From: Pedococcus bigeumensis
GTDB taxonomy: Bacteria > Actinomycetota > Actinomycetes > Actinomycetales > Dermatophilaceae
Direction: 5' to 3'
NCBI RefSeq assembly: GCF_006438965.1
Contig: NZ_RCZM01000001.1
Coordinates: 249,097 to 313,096, forward strand
Length of the DNA: 64,000 nucleotides
Under the pieces are notes generated by a model. That model made no database searches and was not told where the DNA came from. It saw only the letters and a list, made by a program, of their open reading frames with translations. Positions within the stretch are counted from its first letter, which is position 1. Every line of letters begins with the position of its first letter. The translations under genes and the position numbers were made by a program. This document shows positions 25,835 to 34,362 of the stretch, piece by piece.

Positions 25835-26963
25835 CGGCGTTGGCCCATTCCTTGGTGAGGTAGGCCTTGGCGGTGTCCGAGTCGGCCGCGGTGGGCACGA
25901 CGGGGGTCCCGGTCACGGCGGGCAGCGCCGCCGCTGCCGTGGCGTCCAGGGTGCCGGCCGTCTTCATGTCGTCGAAGCGGACCGGACGGGCGCCACCCTT
26001 GAGCCAGAGGTTCTGGCCGTCGTCGGAGTAGAGGAACTCCTGCCAGAGCCGCGCGGCGGCCGGGTGCGGGGCGTCCTTGCTGACCGCCTGGACGTAGTAG
26101 CCGGCGACGACCGCGTTGTCCGGGACGAAGACCTTCCACGTCGGGACCTTGGCGGTCTGGGCGGCGTTGAGGTAGTCCCAGTCGATGACGACCGGAGTCT
26201 GACCCGAGGCGATCGTGGCGGGGGTCGGGTCGACCGGGATGAAGTTGCCGGCCTTCTTGAGCTGCTTGAAGAAGTCGACGCCCTTGGTGACGTCGCCCGC
26301 GCTGCCACCACTGGCGAGCGAGGCCATCTGGACACCCGCGAAGGCGGCGCCGGCTTTCGTCGGGTCACCGTTGAGGGCGACCTTGCCCTTGAAGGCCGGC
26401 TTGAGCAGGTCGGCGAACGCTGTCGGGGCCGGGACCTTCGAGGAGTCGTAGCCCACCGACATGTAGCCGCCGTAGTCGTTGATCCAGGTCCCGTTCGCGT
26501 CCTTGAAGTCCGTCGGGACGGAGGCGAACGTGGCGACCTTGTAGGGCGCGAACATGGCGGTGTTCGCGGACGCGACCGCGGCACCGAGGTCGAAGACGTC
26601 GGGAGCGCTCGCCTGGCCCTTGAGACGGGTGGCGGCAGAGATCTCGTCGGCGCTGCTGGCATCGGGCTGGGCACTGGTGACCTTGATGCCGTACTTGGTG
26701 GTGAAGGCGGTGATCATGGCGCCGTAGTTGGCCCAGTCCGGGGGCAGTGCGATGACGTTGAGCGTGCCCTCCTTCTTGGCGGCGGCAACCAAGGCGTCCA
26801 TGCCGCCCAGGTCTGCGGCCGAGGTGGCCGTCTTGGCCTTGCTGGCTGCGTCGCCCGAGCTCGCGGAGTCGGTCTTGGCCGGGGGAGAGCATGCGGCGAC
26901 GGCGAGGGAGGTGGCTGCAGCGACCACGGCGACGAAGGCCGTGTGTCGGGGACGAACTGTCAT
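25827..26963 (-). CDS. ABC transporter substrate-binding lipoprotein
   Basis: ATG 26963 is preferred over ATG 26972 because AGGATGG sits 5 nt upstream; 378 residues. The signal peptide ends in lipobox SLAVAAC (lipidated C25). The mature part resembles class-II solute-binding proteins of the iron/spermidine/putrescine type (ALPPDWANYGAMITAF, VVIDWDYLN, AHPAA-like late helix). Binding-protein, two permeases and ATPase are encoded in one overlapping operon. A TAGGGT box at 27020-27025 may be the promoter. No riboswitch-like element is visible in the leader. Confidence 0.88.
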   Translation of the reverse strand: MTVRPRHTAFVAVVAAATSLAVAACSPPAKTDSASSGDAASKAKTATSAADLGGMDALVAAAKKEGTLNVIALPPDWANYGAMITAFTTKYGIKVTSAQPDASSADEISAATRLKGQASAPDVFDLGAAVASANTAMFAPYKVATFASVPTDFKDANGTWINDYGGYMSVGYDSSKVPAPTAFADLLKPAFKGKVALNGDPTKAGAAFAGVQMASLASGGSAGDVTKGVDFFKQLKKAGNFIPVDPTPATIASGQTPVVIDWDYLNAAQTAKVPTWKVFVPDNAVVAGYYVQAVSKDAPHPAAARLWQEFLYSDDGQNLWLKGGARPVRFDDMKTAGTLDATAAAALPAVTGTPVVPTAADSDTAKAYLTKEWANAVG

Positions 26964-27121
26964 GTGTTCCATCCTGACTGTGGTGCCCGTCCTGCGGGCG
27001 GCGGTGGTGCCGTCGCGGAACCCTAATGTTTGTTCTTGGACCATAGGCCCCACGGAGCGTGGCGGGAAGGCAAAGAACACGTGGCGAAGAGGCGCCGTCT
27101 GCGGGGTGGTTGGATGGGCGC

Positions 27122-28528
27122 GTGAATGCGCCACAGTCCTCAGTAGTCATCCTCGGGGGCGGCCCCGGGGGCTATGAGGCCGCGCTCGTGGCCGCCCACC
27201 TCGGTGCCACCGTGACCGTCGTCGACCGGGACGGCGTGGGCGGGGCCGCGGTGCTGACCGACTGCGTGCCGTCCAAGACGCTCATCTCGACGGCCGACTT
27301 CATGAGCCAGTTCGAGACGGCCTCGGACCTCGGGGTGCACCTGGAGGACCACGAGGGCGACGAGGTCTCGGACTCGGTGGCCGAGCTCACCGCTGTGAAC
27401 CGCCGCATCCTCGCGCTCGCCGCCGCGCAGTCCCGCGACATCGGCTCGCGCCTGGCAGCCGACGGGGTCACCGTGCTGGCCGGGTCCGGGCGGATGGTGG
27501 CGCCCGGTCAGATCGAGGCGACCCTCGCCGATGGGACGACCCAGACGCTGTCCGCCGACGTGGTGCTGATCGCGACCGGTGCGACTCCGCGCGTGGTGCC
27601 GACCGCTCAGCCCGACGGCGAGCGCATCCTCACCTGGCAGCAGATCTACACCCTCGACGAGCTCCCCGAGCACCTGGTCGTGGTCGGCTCGGGTGTGACC
27701 GGTGCCGAGCTGGCGCAGGCCTACCTCGGGCTCGGCTCACGGGTCACCCTCGTGTCGTCGCGGGATCGGGTCCTTCCCGGGGAGGATGCGGACGCCGCCG
27801 CGGTCATCGAGGACGTGTTCCGCAAGCGGGGCATGGACGTCCTCGGGCGCTCGCGGATGGCGTCGGTGTCGCGCACCGAGGCGGGCGTCGTCGTGCGGCT
27901 CGAGGACGGCCGCGAGGTCGAGGGCAGCCACGCGCTGCTCGCGGTCGGGTCGATCCCGCAGACGTCCGGCATCGGGCTCGAGGACGTCGGGGTCACGGTG
28001 AGCGAGTCCGGACACGTGGTCGTCGACAAGGTCTCGCGCACCTCCGTGCGAGGTGTGTATGCCGCGGGCGACTGCACCGGGGTGTTGCCGCTTGCGTCGG
28101 TGGCCGCCATGCAGGGGCGGATCGCCATGGCGCACGCCCTGGGTGACGCGGTGGCCCCGCTCAACCTGCGGGCCGTCTCGGCCAACATCTTCACCGACCC
28201 CGAGATCGCGACGGTCGGGTTCTCCCAGAAGGACCTCGACGAGGGCAAGGTCGACGCCACGTCGATCATGCTGCCGCTCGCCACCAACCCGCGCGCCAAG
28301 ATGCAGGGCATCACGGACGGCTTCGTCAAGCTGTTCGCGCGCAAGGGCGGCGGCACGGTCGTGGGTGGCGTGGTCGTCGCTCCGCGGGCATCCGAGCTGA
28401 TCTACCCGGTGACCCTGGCGGTCCAGCACGGGCTGACCGTCGACCAGCTGGCCGGGACCTTCACGGTCTACCCGTCGCTGTCCGGCTCGGTGGCCGAAGC
28501 CGCTCGCCAGCTGCACCAACGCGACTGA
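27122..28528 (+). CDS. lpdA: NAD(P)H-quinone dehydrogenase of the LpdA family (flavoprotein disulfide reductase fold)
   Basis: GTG 27122 gives 468 residues. The FAD motif is VVILGGGPGGYEAAL, the NAD(P) motif VVVGSGVTGAELAQAY, and the second FAD motif GVYAAGDCTG. The redox-active CxxxxC of dihydrolipoyl dehydrogenase is incomplete: C48 remains (TDCVPSK) but residue 43 is Ala. M. tuberculosis LpdA (Rv3303c) lacks the same chemistry and acts as a quinone reductase; this is most likely its orthologue, not a lipoamide dehydrogenase. The C-terminal dimerisation domain is intact. It diverges from the ABC importer operon. Confidence 0.88.
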   Translation: MNAPQSSVVILGGGPGGYEAALVAAHLGATVTVVDRDGVGGAAVLTDCVPSKTLISTADFMSQFETASDLGVHLEDHEGDEVSDSVAELTAVNRRILALAAAQSRDIGSRLAADGVTVLAGSGRMVAPGQIEATLADGTTQTLSADVVLIATGATPRVVPTAQPDGERILTWQQIYTLDELPEHLVVVGSGVTGAELAQAYLGLGSRVTLVSSRDRVLPGEDADAAAVIEDVFRKRGMDVLGRSRMASVSRTEAGVVVRLEDGREVEGSHALLAVGSIPQTSGIGLEDVGVTVSESGHVVVDKVSRTSVRGVYAAGDCTGVLPLASVAAMQGRIAMAHALGDAVAPLNLRAVSANIFTDPEIATVGFSQKDLDEGKVDATSIMLPLATNPRAKMQGITDGFVKLFARKGGGTVVGGVVVAPRASELIYPVTLAVQHGLTVDQLAGTFTVYPSLSGSVAEAARQLHQRD

Positions 28529-28550
28529 CCGCTGCCCGCCGCCAGCTCGC

Positions 28551-28618
28551 ACTTCTGGCCACCGATGCTGGATGCGGGACCAGATCCCGGTCATCGTGCG
28601 ACACCGGTGGCCAGAAGT
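28551..28618. terminator. Long inverted repeat after lpdA, possible terminator or cruciform
   Basis: ACTTCTGGCCACCG at 28551-28564 is matched exactly by its complement at 28605-28618. The 40-bp interior contains a smaller hairpin (GGGA-CCAGA-TCCC). There is no T run. It lies in the 201-bp gap before the MT0933-like gene. Confidence 0.55.
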
Positions 28619-28729
28619 CGGAGGTCGTTGGTCGGCAATTCCCACTCGTTCGTGGGTAATGTCCACGATGAGCGTGCCAGTGCACGCACACCGACGTTCC
28701 GACACTGAACTTCCAACGAAAGGCATGAC

Positions 28730-29269
28730 ATGGCTGGCGGTTGGCTGGACAAGATCAAGGACCTCGCCAAGGGGAACCCGACGCAGGCGGACTCTGCCAT
28801 CGACAAGGTCGAGGACCTCGTCGACAAGCAGACCGGTGGCAAGTACGCCGACCAGGTCGACAAGGGCGGCGACGCCCTGCGTGACCAGCTGGGCCTGCCG
28901 GAGGAGACGCCGGCGCCTGAGCCGGCACCTGCACCCGTCCCCGAGCCGGCACCTGCACCCGTCCCCGAGCCGGCGCCTGAGCCCGTCCCCGAGCCAGCAC
29001 CTGCGCCCGAGCCGACGCCCGCTCCCAATCCGTCGCCGTCCACCGATGACCCGCAGCAGCCAGCCTCGGGAGACGGCCCGCTCACGCCGGGCGAGCCCCA
29101 GCAGCCGGGGCAGCCAGGTGGCCCGCTCGACCCCTCGCAGGTTCCCGACAGCGGACCGGCCCAGGTCCCCGGCGACGAGCCCGGGACCGGCAACATCCCC
29201 GAGCCGGGTCCCGAGGCCGGCGGGACCGACGAGGGCACCAAGGAGCTCCCGCCGTTCGGGCAGAGCTGA
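28730..29269 (+). CDS. MT0933-like (Rv0909-type) antitoxin-domain protein with proline-rich tail
   Basis: The first ~65 of 179 residues match the short MT0933-like antitoxin family: GWLDKIKDLAKGN at the start, then TGGKYADQVDKGGDALRD. The other two thirds is a Pro/Glu/Ala-rich disordered tail built on 24-bp repeats (PEPAPAPV units, residues ~64-96). It ends in acidic Gly/Pro-rich sequence. GAAAGG lies 8 nt before ATG. No toxin-like reading frame is adjacent, so a toxin-antitoxin role is doubtful for this copy. Family members are often stand-alone in actinobacteria. Confidence 0.75.
   Translation: MAGGWLDKIKDLAKGNPTQADSAIDKVEDLVDKQTGGKYADQVDKGGDALRDQLGLPEETPAPEPAPAPVPEPAPAPVPEPAPEPVPEPAPAPEPTPAPNPSPSTDDPQQPASGDGPLTPGEPQQPGQPGGPLDPSQVPDSGPAQVPGDEPGTGNIPEPGPEAGGTDEGTKELPPFGQS
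28918..29013 (+). repeat. Four 24-bp tandem repeats coding PEPAPAPV-type units
   Basis: GAGCCGGCACCTGCACCCGT plus CCCC occurs twice exactly and twice with changes. It encodes the start of the proline-rich tail, a likely site of length variation. Confidence 0.75.
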
Positions 29270-29290
29270 ACGAAGACCGGCATACGAGAA

Positions 29291-29324
29291 GCGGCGCCGT
29301 CTCCCGGCTGGGAGGCGGCGCCGC
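29291..29324. terminator. Bidirectional hairpin terminator, GGCT loop
   Basis: A 15-bp stem with one G-T pair (GCGGCGCCGTCTCCC with GGGAGGCGGCGCCGC) closes a GGCT loop. It lies between the convergent MT0933-like and accA3 genes. Loop and layout match the terminator at 22945. An octamer copy lies at 29278-29285, just upstream. Confidence 0.85.
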
Positions 29325-29341
29325 AGTCGTGCGTGGTGGAA

Positions 29342-31135
29342 TCAGTCCTTGATCTCGGCGATGACCGCACCGTTGGTCACGGTCTGGCCGACCTCCGCCA
29401 GCAGCCCGGTGATGGTGCCGGCCTTGTGGGCGTTGATGGGCTGCTCCATCTTCATCGCCTCGAGGACGACGACGAGCTCGCCGGCGGCGACCTGCTGACC
29501 CTCCTCGACGGCGATCTTCACGATGGTGCCCTGCATTGGGGCGGTGAGCGAGTCGCCCGAGGCCGCAGCGCCGGTCTTGGAACCACCGGAGCGGCGGGGG
29601 GCCTTCTTCTTCGCAGCGCCGGAGCCGCCGCCCAGCGACAGCCCGCCGGGCAGGACGACCTCGAGCCGCTTGCCGCCGACCTCGACGACCACGCTCTGGC
29701 GTTCACCGGACTCCTCCGGAGCCTCGGCAACGACGCCCGAGTAGGCCTCGATCTGGTTGTCGAACTCGGTCTCGATCCAGCGGGTGTGCACGGTGAACGG
29801 CTGGTCACCCTCAGGCGCGAAGGCGGGGTCGGAGACGATGACGCGGTGGAACGGCAGCACCGTTGGCATGCCGTCGACGGTGAACTCGGCCAGCGCCCGA
29901 CGGGAGCGCTCCAGCGCCTGCCGCCGGTCGTGACCGGTCACGATGAGCTTGGCCAGCATCGAGTCGAAGGCGCCGCCGATGACGTCGCCGGCGACCACTC
30001 CGGAGTCGAGCCGGACACCCGGTCCCGACGGCGGCTCGAAGACGGCCACGACGCCGGGGGCGGGCAGGAAGCCACGGCCGGCGTCCTCGCCGTTGATCCG
30101 GAACTCGAACGAGTGCCCCGTCGGTGCGGGGTCGTCGTACCCGAGCTCCTCGCCGTTGGCGATGCGGAACTGTTCACGTACCAGGTCGACGCCGGTGACC
30201 TCCTCGGTAACCGGGTGCTCGACCTGGAGGCGGGTGTTGACCTCGAGGAAGGAGATGGTGCCGTCCTGGCCGACGAGGAACTCACACGTCCCGGCGCCGG
30301 TGTAGCCGGCCTCGGTCAGGATCGCCTTGGAGGCCCGGCGCAGCTCGGCGTTCTGCTCGTCGGACAGGAACGGCGCGGGCGCCTCCTCGACGAGCTTCTG
30401 GTGACGGCGCTGCAGCGAGCAGTCGCGGGTGGAGACGACGACGACGTTGCCGTGGGTGTCGGCCAGGCACTGCGTCTCGACGTGGCGCGGCTTGTCGAGG
30501 TAGCGCTCGACGAAGCACTCGCCGCGACCGAACGCGGCGACTGCCTCGCGGGTGGCCGAGTCGAACAGCTCGGGGATCTCCTCGATGGTGCGCGCGACCT
30601 TGAGGCCGCGGCCGCCGCCGCCGAAGGCCGCCTTGATGGCGACCGGGAGCCCGTGCTCCTTGGCGAACGCGACGATCTCGTCCGCCGTTTCCACCGGGTC
30701 GGCGGTGCCGGGCACCAGCGGGGCGTTGGCCTTGGCGGCGATGTGTCGTGCCTTGACCTTGTCGCCGAGGGAGTCGATGGCGGCAGGGGAGGGGCCGATC
30801 CAGGTCAGCCCGGCGTCCATCACGGCCTGGGCGAAGGAGGCGTTCTCGGCGAGGAAGCCGTATCCCGGGTGGACCGCGTCGGCACCCGACTTGCGGGCCA
30901 CGGCGAGCAGCTTCTCCTGCACGAGGTAGGAGTCGCCGGGGGTAGCGCCGCCCAGGGCGTAGGCCTCGTCGGCGACCTTGACGTGAAGGGCGTCACGGTC
31001 CGGATCGGCATAGACCGCAACGGAACCGATGCCACTGTCTGCGCACGCCCGCGCGATCCGCACGGCGATCTCGCCACGGTTGGCAATGAGGACCTTGGAG
31101 ATCGGCTTCGTCGTCGACTCGGAGTTGGGCGCCAT
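29342..31135 (-). CDS. accA3: Acyl-CoA carboxylase alpha subunit (biotin carboxylase + BCCP)
   Basis: The 597-residue protein fuses biotin carboxylase (ATP-grasp; [14 protein letters not shown], the Gly-rich loop [29 protein letters not shown]) to a linker and a biotin carboxyl carrier domain. The biotinylated lysine is in EAMKMEQ (K562). It carboxylates biotin for the beta subunits, candidates being the products at 48424 and 41226, in the synthesis of malonyl- and methylmalonyl-CoA. The symbol follows the mycobacterial AccA3. ATG 31135 has TAGGCT 7 nt upstream, so the transcript is probably leaderless. Confidence 0.92.
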   Translation of the reverse strand: MAPNSESTTKPISKVLIANRGEIAVRIARACADSGIGSVAVYADPDRDALHVKVADEAYALGGATPGDSYLVQEKLLAVARKSGADAVHPGYGFLAENASFAQAVMDAGLTWIGPSPAAIDSLGDKVKARHIAAKANAPLVPGTADPVETADEIVAFAKEHGLPVAIKAAFGGGGRGLKVARTIEEIPELFDSATREAVAAFGRGECFVERYLDKPRHVETQCLADTHGNVVVVSTRDCSLQRRHQKLVEEAPAPFLSDEQNAELRRASKAILTEAGYTGAGTCEFLVGQDGTISFLEVNTRLQVEHPVTEEVTGVDLVREQFRIANGEELGYDDPAPTGHSFEFRINGEDAGRGFLPAPGVVAVFEPPSGPGVRLDSGVVAGDVIGGAFDSMLAKLIVTGHDRRQALERSRRALAEFTVDGMPTVLPFHRVIVSDPAFAPEGDQPFTVHTRWIETEFDNQIEAYSGVVAEAPEESGERQSVVVEVGGKRLEVVLPGGLSLGGGSGAAKKKAPRRSGGSKTGAAASGDSLTAPMQGTIVKIAVEEGQQVAAGELVVVLEAMKMEQPINAHKAGTITGLLAEVGQTVTNGAVIAEIKD

Positions 31136-31142
31136 GCGCGGG

Positions 31143-31148
31143 AGCCTA
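31143..31148 (-). promoter_or_regulatory. -10 box of accA3 (leaderless)
   Basis: TAGGCT on the minus strand ends 7 nt before ATG 31135. Confidence 0.6.
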
Positions 31149-31267
31149 GCTCGTTTCCGCGACGGCACTGCCACCCACCGGGTGTGGCCTGGCCAACACT
31201 CCCGCCGCCCACGTTGTTCCCACTCGTCCGTCAGGTGACCCTCGGAGAAAAAGTTGCACACGCGGCA

Positions 31268-31273
31268 TACAGT
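31268..31273 (+). promoter_or_regulatory. -10 box of the aldo/keto reductase gene, overlapping an octamer copy
   Basis: TACAGT lies 6 nt before ATG 31280. The octamer CGGCATAC (31263-31270) runs into it, so a protein bound to the octamer would cover the promoter. Confidence 0.55.
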
Positions 31274-31279
31274 CGAAGC

Positions 31280-32131
31280 ATGAACTCTGCATCGACCAGC
31301 ACGGTCCCGAACCTCGCCCTGTCCACCGGCGCCGACTCCATCGCCATCCCGCAGCTCGGGTTCGGCGTGTGGCAGGTGCCGGACGCCGAGGTCGACGCTG
31401 CCATCGCCACCGCGCTCGAGACGGGCTACCGCAGCATCGACACCGCCCGCCTCTACGGCAACGAGGAGGGCGTCGGCCGCGCCCTCAGGGCGACCGACCT
31501 CTCCCGCGACGAGCTGTTCGTCACCACCAAGGTGTGGAACGACGACCACGGCTTCGACTCGACGCTGGCCGCCTTCGACGCTTCCATTGGCCGCCTGGGC
31601 ATCGACGTCCTCGACCTCTTCCTGATCCACTGGCCCACGCCGGAGCGGGACAACTACGTCGACACGTGGAAGGCGCTGCTCAAGCTCCGCGAGGACGGCC
31701 GGGTCCGCGCCGTTGGCGTCTGCAACTTCGAGATCGACCACCTGTTGCGCCTCCAGGACGAGACCGGCGAGCTCCCCGCCATCAACCAGGTGGAGCTGCA
31801 CCCCTACCTCCAGCAGGCGGCGCTGCGCGAGTTCCACGCCGCCAACGGGATCCTGACCGAGGCCTGGAGCCCGCTCGCGTCCGGCGGCTCGGTCCTCGAA
31901 GACGACGTCATCCGCGGCATCGCCGACAAGCACGGCGTCACCCCTGCACAGGCGATCCTGCGCTGGCACACCCAGGTCGGCAACGTGGTGATCCCCAAGT
32001 CGGTCACCCCCAGCCGGATCGCCGAGAACTTCGACATCTTCGGCTTCGAGCTCGACAGCGACGACCTCGCCGCCTTCGAGCCGCTCGACCGGTCGGAGCG
32101 CACCGGCCCCGACCCGGTCGAGTTCAACTGA
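31280..32131 (+). CDS. Aldo/keto reductase
   Basis: This 283-residue NADPH-dependent reductase has a complete catalytic tetrad: D54 and Y59 ([11 protein letters not shown]), K84 (VTTKVWN) and H117 (FLIHWP). The cofactor-binding end [13 protein letters not shown] is present. It belongs to the AKR5-like 2,5-diketo-gluconate reductase group common in actinobacteria. The physiological carbonyl substrate cannot be read from sequence. It probably has a leaderless transcript. Confidence 0.92.
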   Translation: MNSASTSTVPNLALSTGADSIAIPQLGFGVWQVPDAEVDAAIATALETGYRSIDTARLYGNEEGVGRALRATDLSRDELFVTTKVWNDDHGFDSTLAAFDASIGRLGIDVLDLFLIHWPTPERDNYVDTWKALLKLREDGRVRAVGVCNFEIDHLLRLQDETGELPAINQVELHPYLQQAALREFHAANGILTEAWSPLASGGSVLEDDVIRGIADKHGVTPAQAILRWHTQVGNVVIPKSVTPSRIAENFDIFGFELDSDDLAAFEPLDRSERTGPDPVEFN

Positions 32132-32218
32132 CCGACCAGCACCGCCGGTATGCCGCGGGGTCGCCGCACCGAGGCGGCCTCGCTGTCGTGCCTGCCCTCC
32201 TCGTCGTGCCGGGAAGCG

Positions 32219-34276
32219 TCAGGTGAGGATCCCACCGACCTTCGACCAGGTCTGCTTGCCCGGCCTGCCGTCATAGACCCACAGGGCGTTGTCGAGGCTG
32301 CGTCCGGTGATCAGCCAGCTGCCGTCGGGACGCTGGGCCACGGCTGGTGCCCCAGTGAGGTCACCGCCCAGCGCCTGGCCGCTCGACCCCGTGACGAGGA
32401 CGGGGATCTGGCCGTTGCGGGTGACGAGGAGTGGCGCCGTTCCGGCTCCGACCGCGGGCGCGGACCACGTGTGTCGCTGCATCTTCTGCCACGCGCGGAC
32501 GACACCGGTTGAGTCCAGGACGATGTCGTGGACGTACCCATCCCTGCCGCGGGCGGTTGCCGTCACCCGGCCCGTGGCCCGGTCAGCGCGCAACGAGGCG
32601 GCCGACGTGATGATCCCACCGGCACTTCGCCAGCTGCCCCAGGTCCCGTTGACGAGCCGGCGGTGCATCAGGGCGTCGCCGGGGCCGCGTGCCACGACGT
32701 CGACCGTACCGACGCTCGTCGCGGCCGCTGTGGGGGCGCTGGTCAGCGTGCCGCCGACATCGCGCCAGGGCTGCCAGCCTGCACCGGTGGACCAGGTGTG
32801 CATCAGGTGACCGTTCGAGCCGCGGGCGACCAGGTCGATCCGGTTGCCGTCCCACGTCGTCGCGCTCGGCGCGGACGCCACGACTCCGGGGATGGTGGTG
32901 AACGGCGTCCACGGCCCGCCCGGGACCGACTGCCGTGAGTAGTGGATGTGCCCCGCGGTGCCGCGCACGAAGACCGTCACCGCCGTGCCCTGCACGACGG
33001 CCGAGACCCCACTGGGCGACACGTCCAGACCCGGCGAGTAGGGCTGTGGGGTGGTCGTGGGGCTGACCCGCAGCACCCGGTCGTTGCTGCCGTTGGAGGT
33101 CGTGACGTAGATGGCGCCGCCGGGTCCGGTCTGCACCGTGCGGATCCGTCCGTAGCTGTCGTCGAGTGCGGCGAGCTGCGCCTGGGCACGTACCCGGCCG
33201 TCCTCGGTCAACATCAGGATGCGGACGCCGGCGTTCTTGAGCTCGGCTACCGCGAGGGCGCCCTCCCACAGGCCCCACCCGCTACCGGTGAGGAAGCTCG
33301 CGCCGCTCGTGGCGACCGTCGGGTCGCCGCTGGACCAGCGGGCCGGGATCGCGCTGGGGAACTTGGTCAGGTCCGTCATGGGGACCGACTCGTCGTAGCC
33401 GGGCACGGGGTCCCAGCCGTAGTTGGCACCGGCGGAGAGGACGTTGACCTCGTCGTCGCGGGTGGAGCCGTGCTCGACGTTCCACATCTGTGACGTCCCG
33501 GGCCGCAGCGCGAGTCCCTGGACGTTCCGGTGCCCGTAGGTCCAGACGTAGGCCGCCCGGCCGCCCCGCGAGAAGAACGGGTTGTCGGAGGGGGCCGTGC
33601 CGTCGGTGTTGAGGCGCAGCGTCTTGCCCCCGAGCGAGTCGAGGTTCTGCGGGTTGGTGCCGACCGCCGCGTCGCCGGTGCCCACGTGCAGGTGCCCGGT
33701 CGTGTCGAAGCGCAGGCGGCAGCCGCCGTGGCGGCCGGTGCTGATGGGCAGACCACTGATGACAGGGTTGCCGACGCGAGTGGCCGACGTCGCACCGCTC
33801 GCCAGCGACCAGCGGATCACGCGGATGTCGATCGGACTGGTCCCCGTACCGCGGTAGGCCTGGCAGGTGTAGTACTGCCGGTTCGTGGCGAACGCAGGGT
33901 CGACGACGATCCCCATGAGCCCGGACTCGCTGCCGACGAACAGGTCCTGCTGGGCAGTGGTGACGGTGCGGATGGTCCCGTCCGGCAGGCGGGCCAGCGT
34001 CCGCCCCGCCCGCTCGGTGACCAGCATCGTGCCGTCGGGCGTGAAGGTCAGGTCCCAGGGGATGGCGAGCCCGGTCATCAGGGTCGAGACCTGGACCGCG
34101 GGCGGGCCGCCGGGCTTGGCTGCGGCCGACGCGACCGAGGGCGCGGCACCTGATGGAGCGGCCGAGGGTGCGGCACCGGATGGCGACGCGGACCAGGCTC
34201 CCGCCCCGGCAAGCAGGGCGCCCAGGGCGACGGAGACGGTCGTGCGGGCGGCAGCGGTCCGGCGAAACCTCGACAT
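32219..34276 (-). CDS. Secreted PQQ-type aldose sugar dehydrogenase with C-terminal propeller
   Basis: The 685-residue protein has a signal peptide (RRTAAARTTVSVALGALLAGA) and an Ala/Pro/Ser linker. A soluble glucose/sorbosone dehydrogenase propeller follows (~60-410: MTGLAIPWDLTFTPDG, GHRNVQGLAL, GANYGWDPVPGYDES). The C-terminal ~260 residues are a second, sialidase/PLL-lectin-like propeller with repeated DLVARG/DVVARG blades. PQQ synthesis genes are not in the window. The enzyme may oxidise extracellular sugars while the second propeller binds glycans; both are family inference. A leaderless start is likely: TACCCT 6 nt before ATG. Confidence 0.85.
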   Translation of the reverse strand: MSRFRRTAAARTTVSVALGALLAGAGAWSASPSGAAPSAAPSGAAPSVASAAAKPGGPPAVQVSTLMTGLAIPWDLTFTPDGTMLVTERAGRTLARLPDGTIRTVTTAQQDLFVGSESGLMGIVVDPAFATNRQYYTCQAYRGTGTSPIDIRVIRWSLASGATSATRVGNPVISGLPISTGRHGGCRLRFDTTGHLHVGTGDAAVGTNPQNLDSLGGKTLRLNTDGTAPSDNPFFSRGGRAAYVWTYGHRNVQGLALRPGTSQMWNVEHGSTRDDEVNVLSAGANYGWDPVPGYDESVPMTDLTKFPSAIPARWSSGDPTVATSGASFLTGSGWGLWEGALAVAELKNAGVRILMLTEDGRVRAQAQLAALDDSYGRIRTVQTGPGGAIYVTTSNGSNDRVLRVSPTTTPQPYSPGLDVSPSGVSAVVQGTAVTVFVRGTAGHIHYSRQSVPGGPWTPFTTIPGVVASAPSATTWDGNRIDLVARGSNGHLMHTWSTGAGWQPWRDVGGTLTSAPTAAATSVGTVDVVARGPGDALMHRRLVNGTWGSWRSAGGIITSAASLRADRATGRVTATARGRDGYVHDIVLDSTGVVRAWQKMQRHTWSAPAVGAGTAPLLVTRNGQIPVLVTGSSGQALGGDLTGAPAVAQRPDGSWLITGRSLDNALWVYDGRPGKQTWSKVGGILT

Positions 34277-34282
34277 GTTCCG

Positions 34283-34288
34283 AGGGTA
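34283..34288 (-). promoter_or_regulatory. -10 box of the PQQ sugar dehydrogenase gene (leaderless)
   Basis: TACCCT (minus strand) ends 6 nt before ATG 34276. Confidence 0.55.
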
Positions 34289-34349
34289 CGGTCGGTGAGC
34301 CCAGACCGCCCGGGCGAGGAGCCGGTCAGGTGGCCGTCGTGGGGGCCTC

Positions 34350-34355
34350 TAGGGT
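34350..34355 (+). promoter_or_regulatory. -10 box of the tryptophan dioxygenase gene (leaderless)
   Basis: TAGGGT ends 7 nt before ATG 34363. Confidence 0.6.
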
Positions 34356-34362
34356 GGGCGCC

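Noticed and set aside
28730-29269. Annotating a complete toxin-antitoxin module
   Set aside because: Only the antitoxin-like domain is present. The neighbours, lpdA and accA3, are metabolic genes with no toxin features.
29333-31279. An open plus-strand frame running into the aldo/keto reductase, suggesting a 932-residue protein
   Set aside because: The first 649 codons lie antisense to accA3 and show no domain. A -10 box and ATG at 31268-31280 give a complete reductase.
32132-32218. Terminator between the aldo/keto reductase and sugar dehydrogenase genes
   Set aside because: Only a weak GCCGC/GGCGGC stem is present. The octamer copy at 32148 is the one notable feature.
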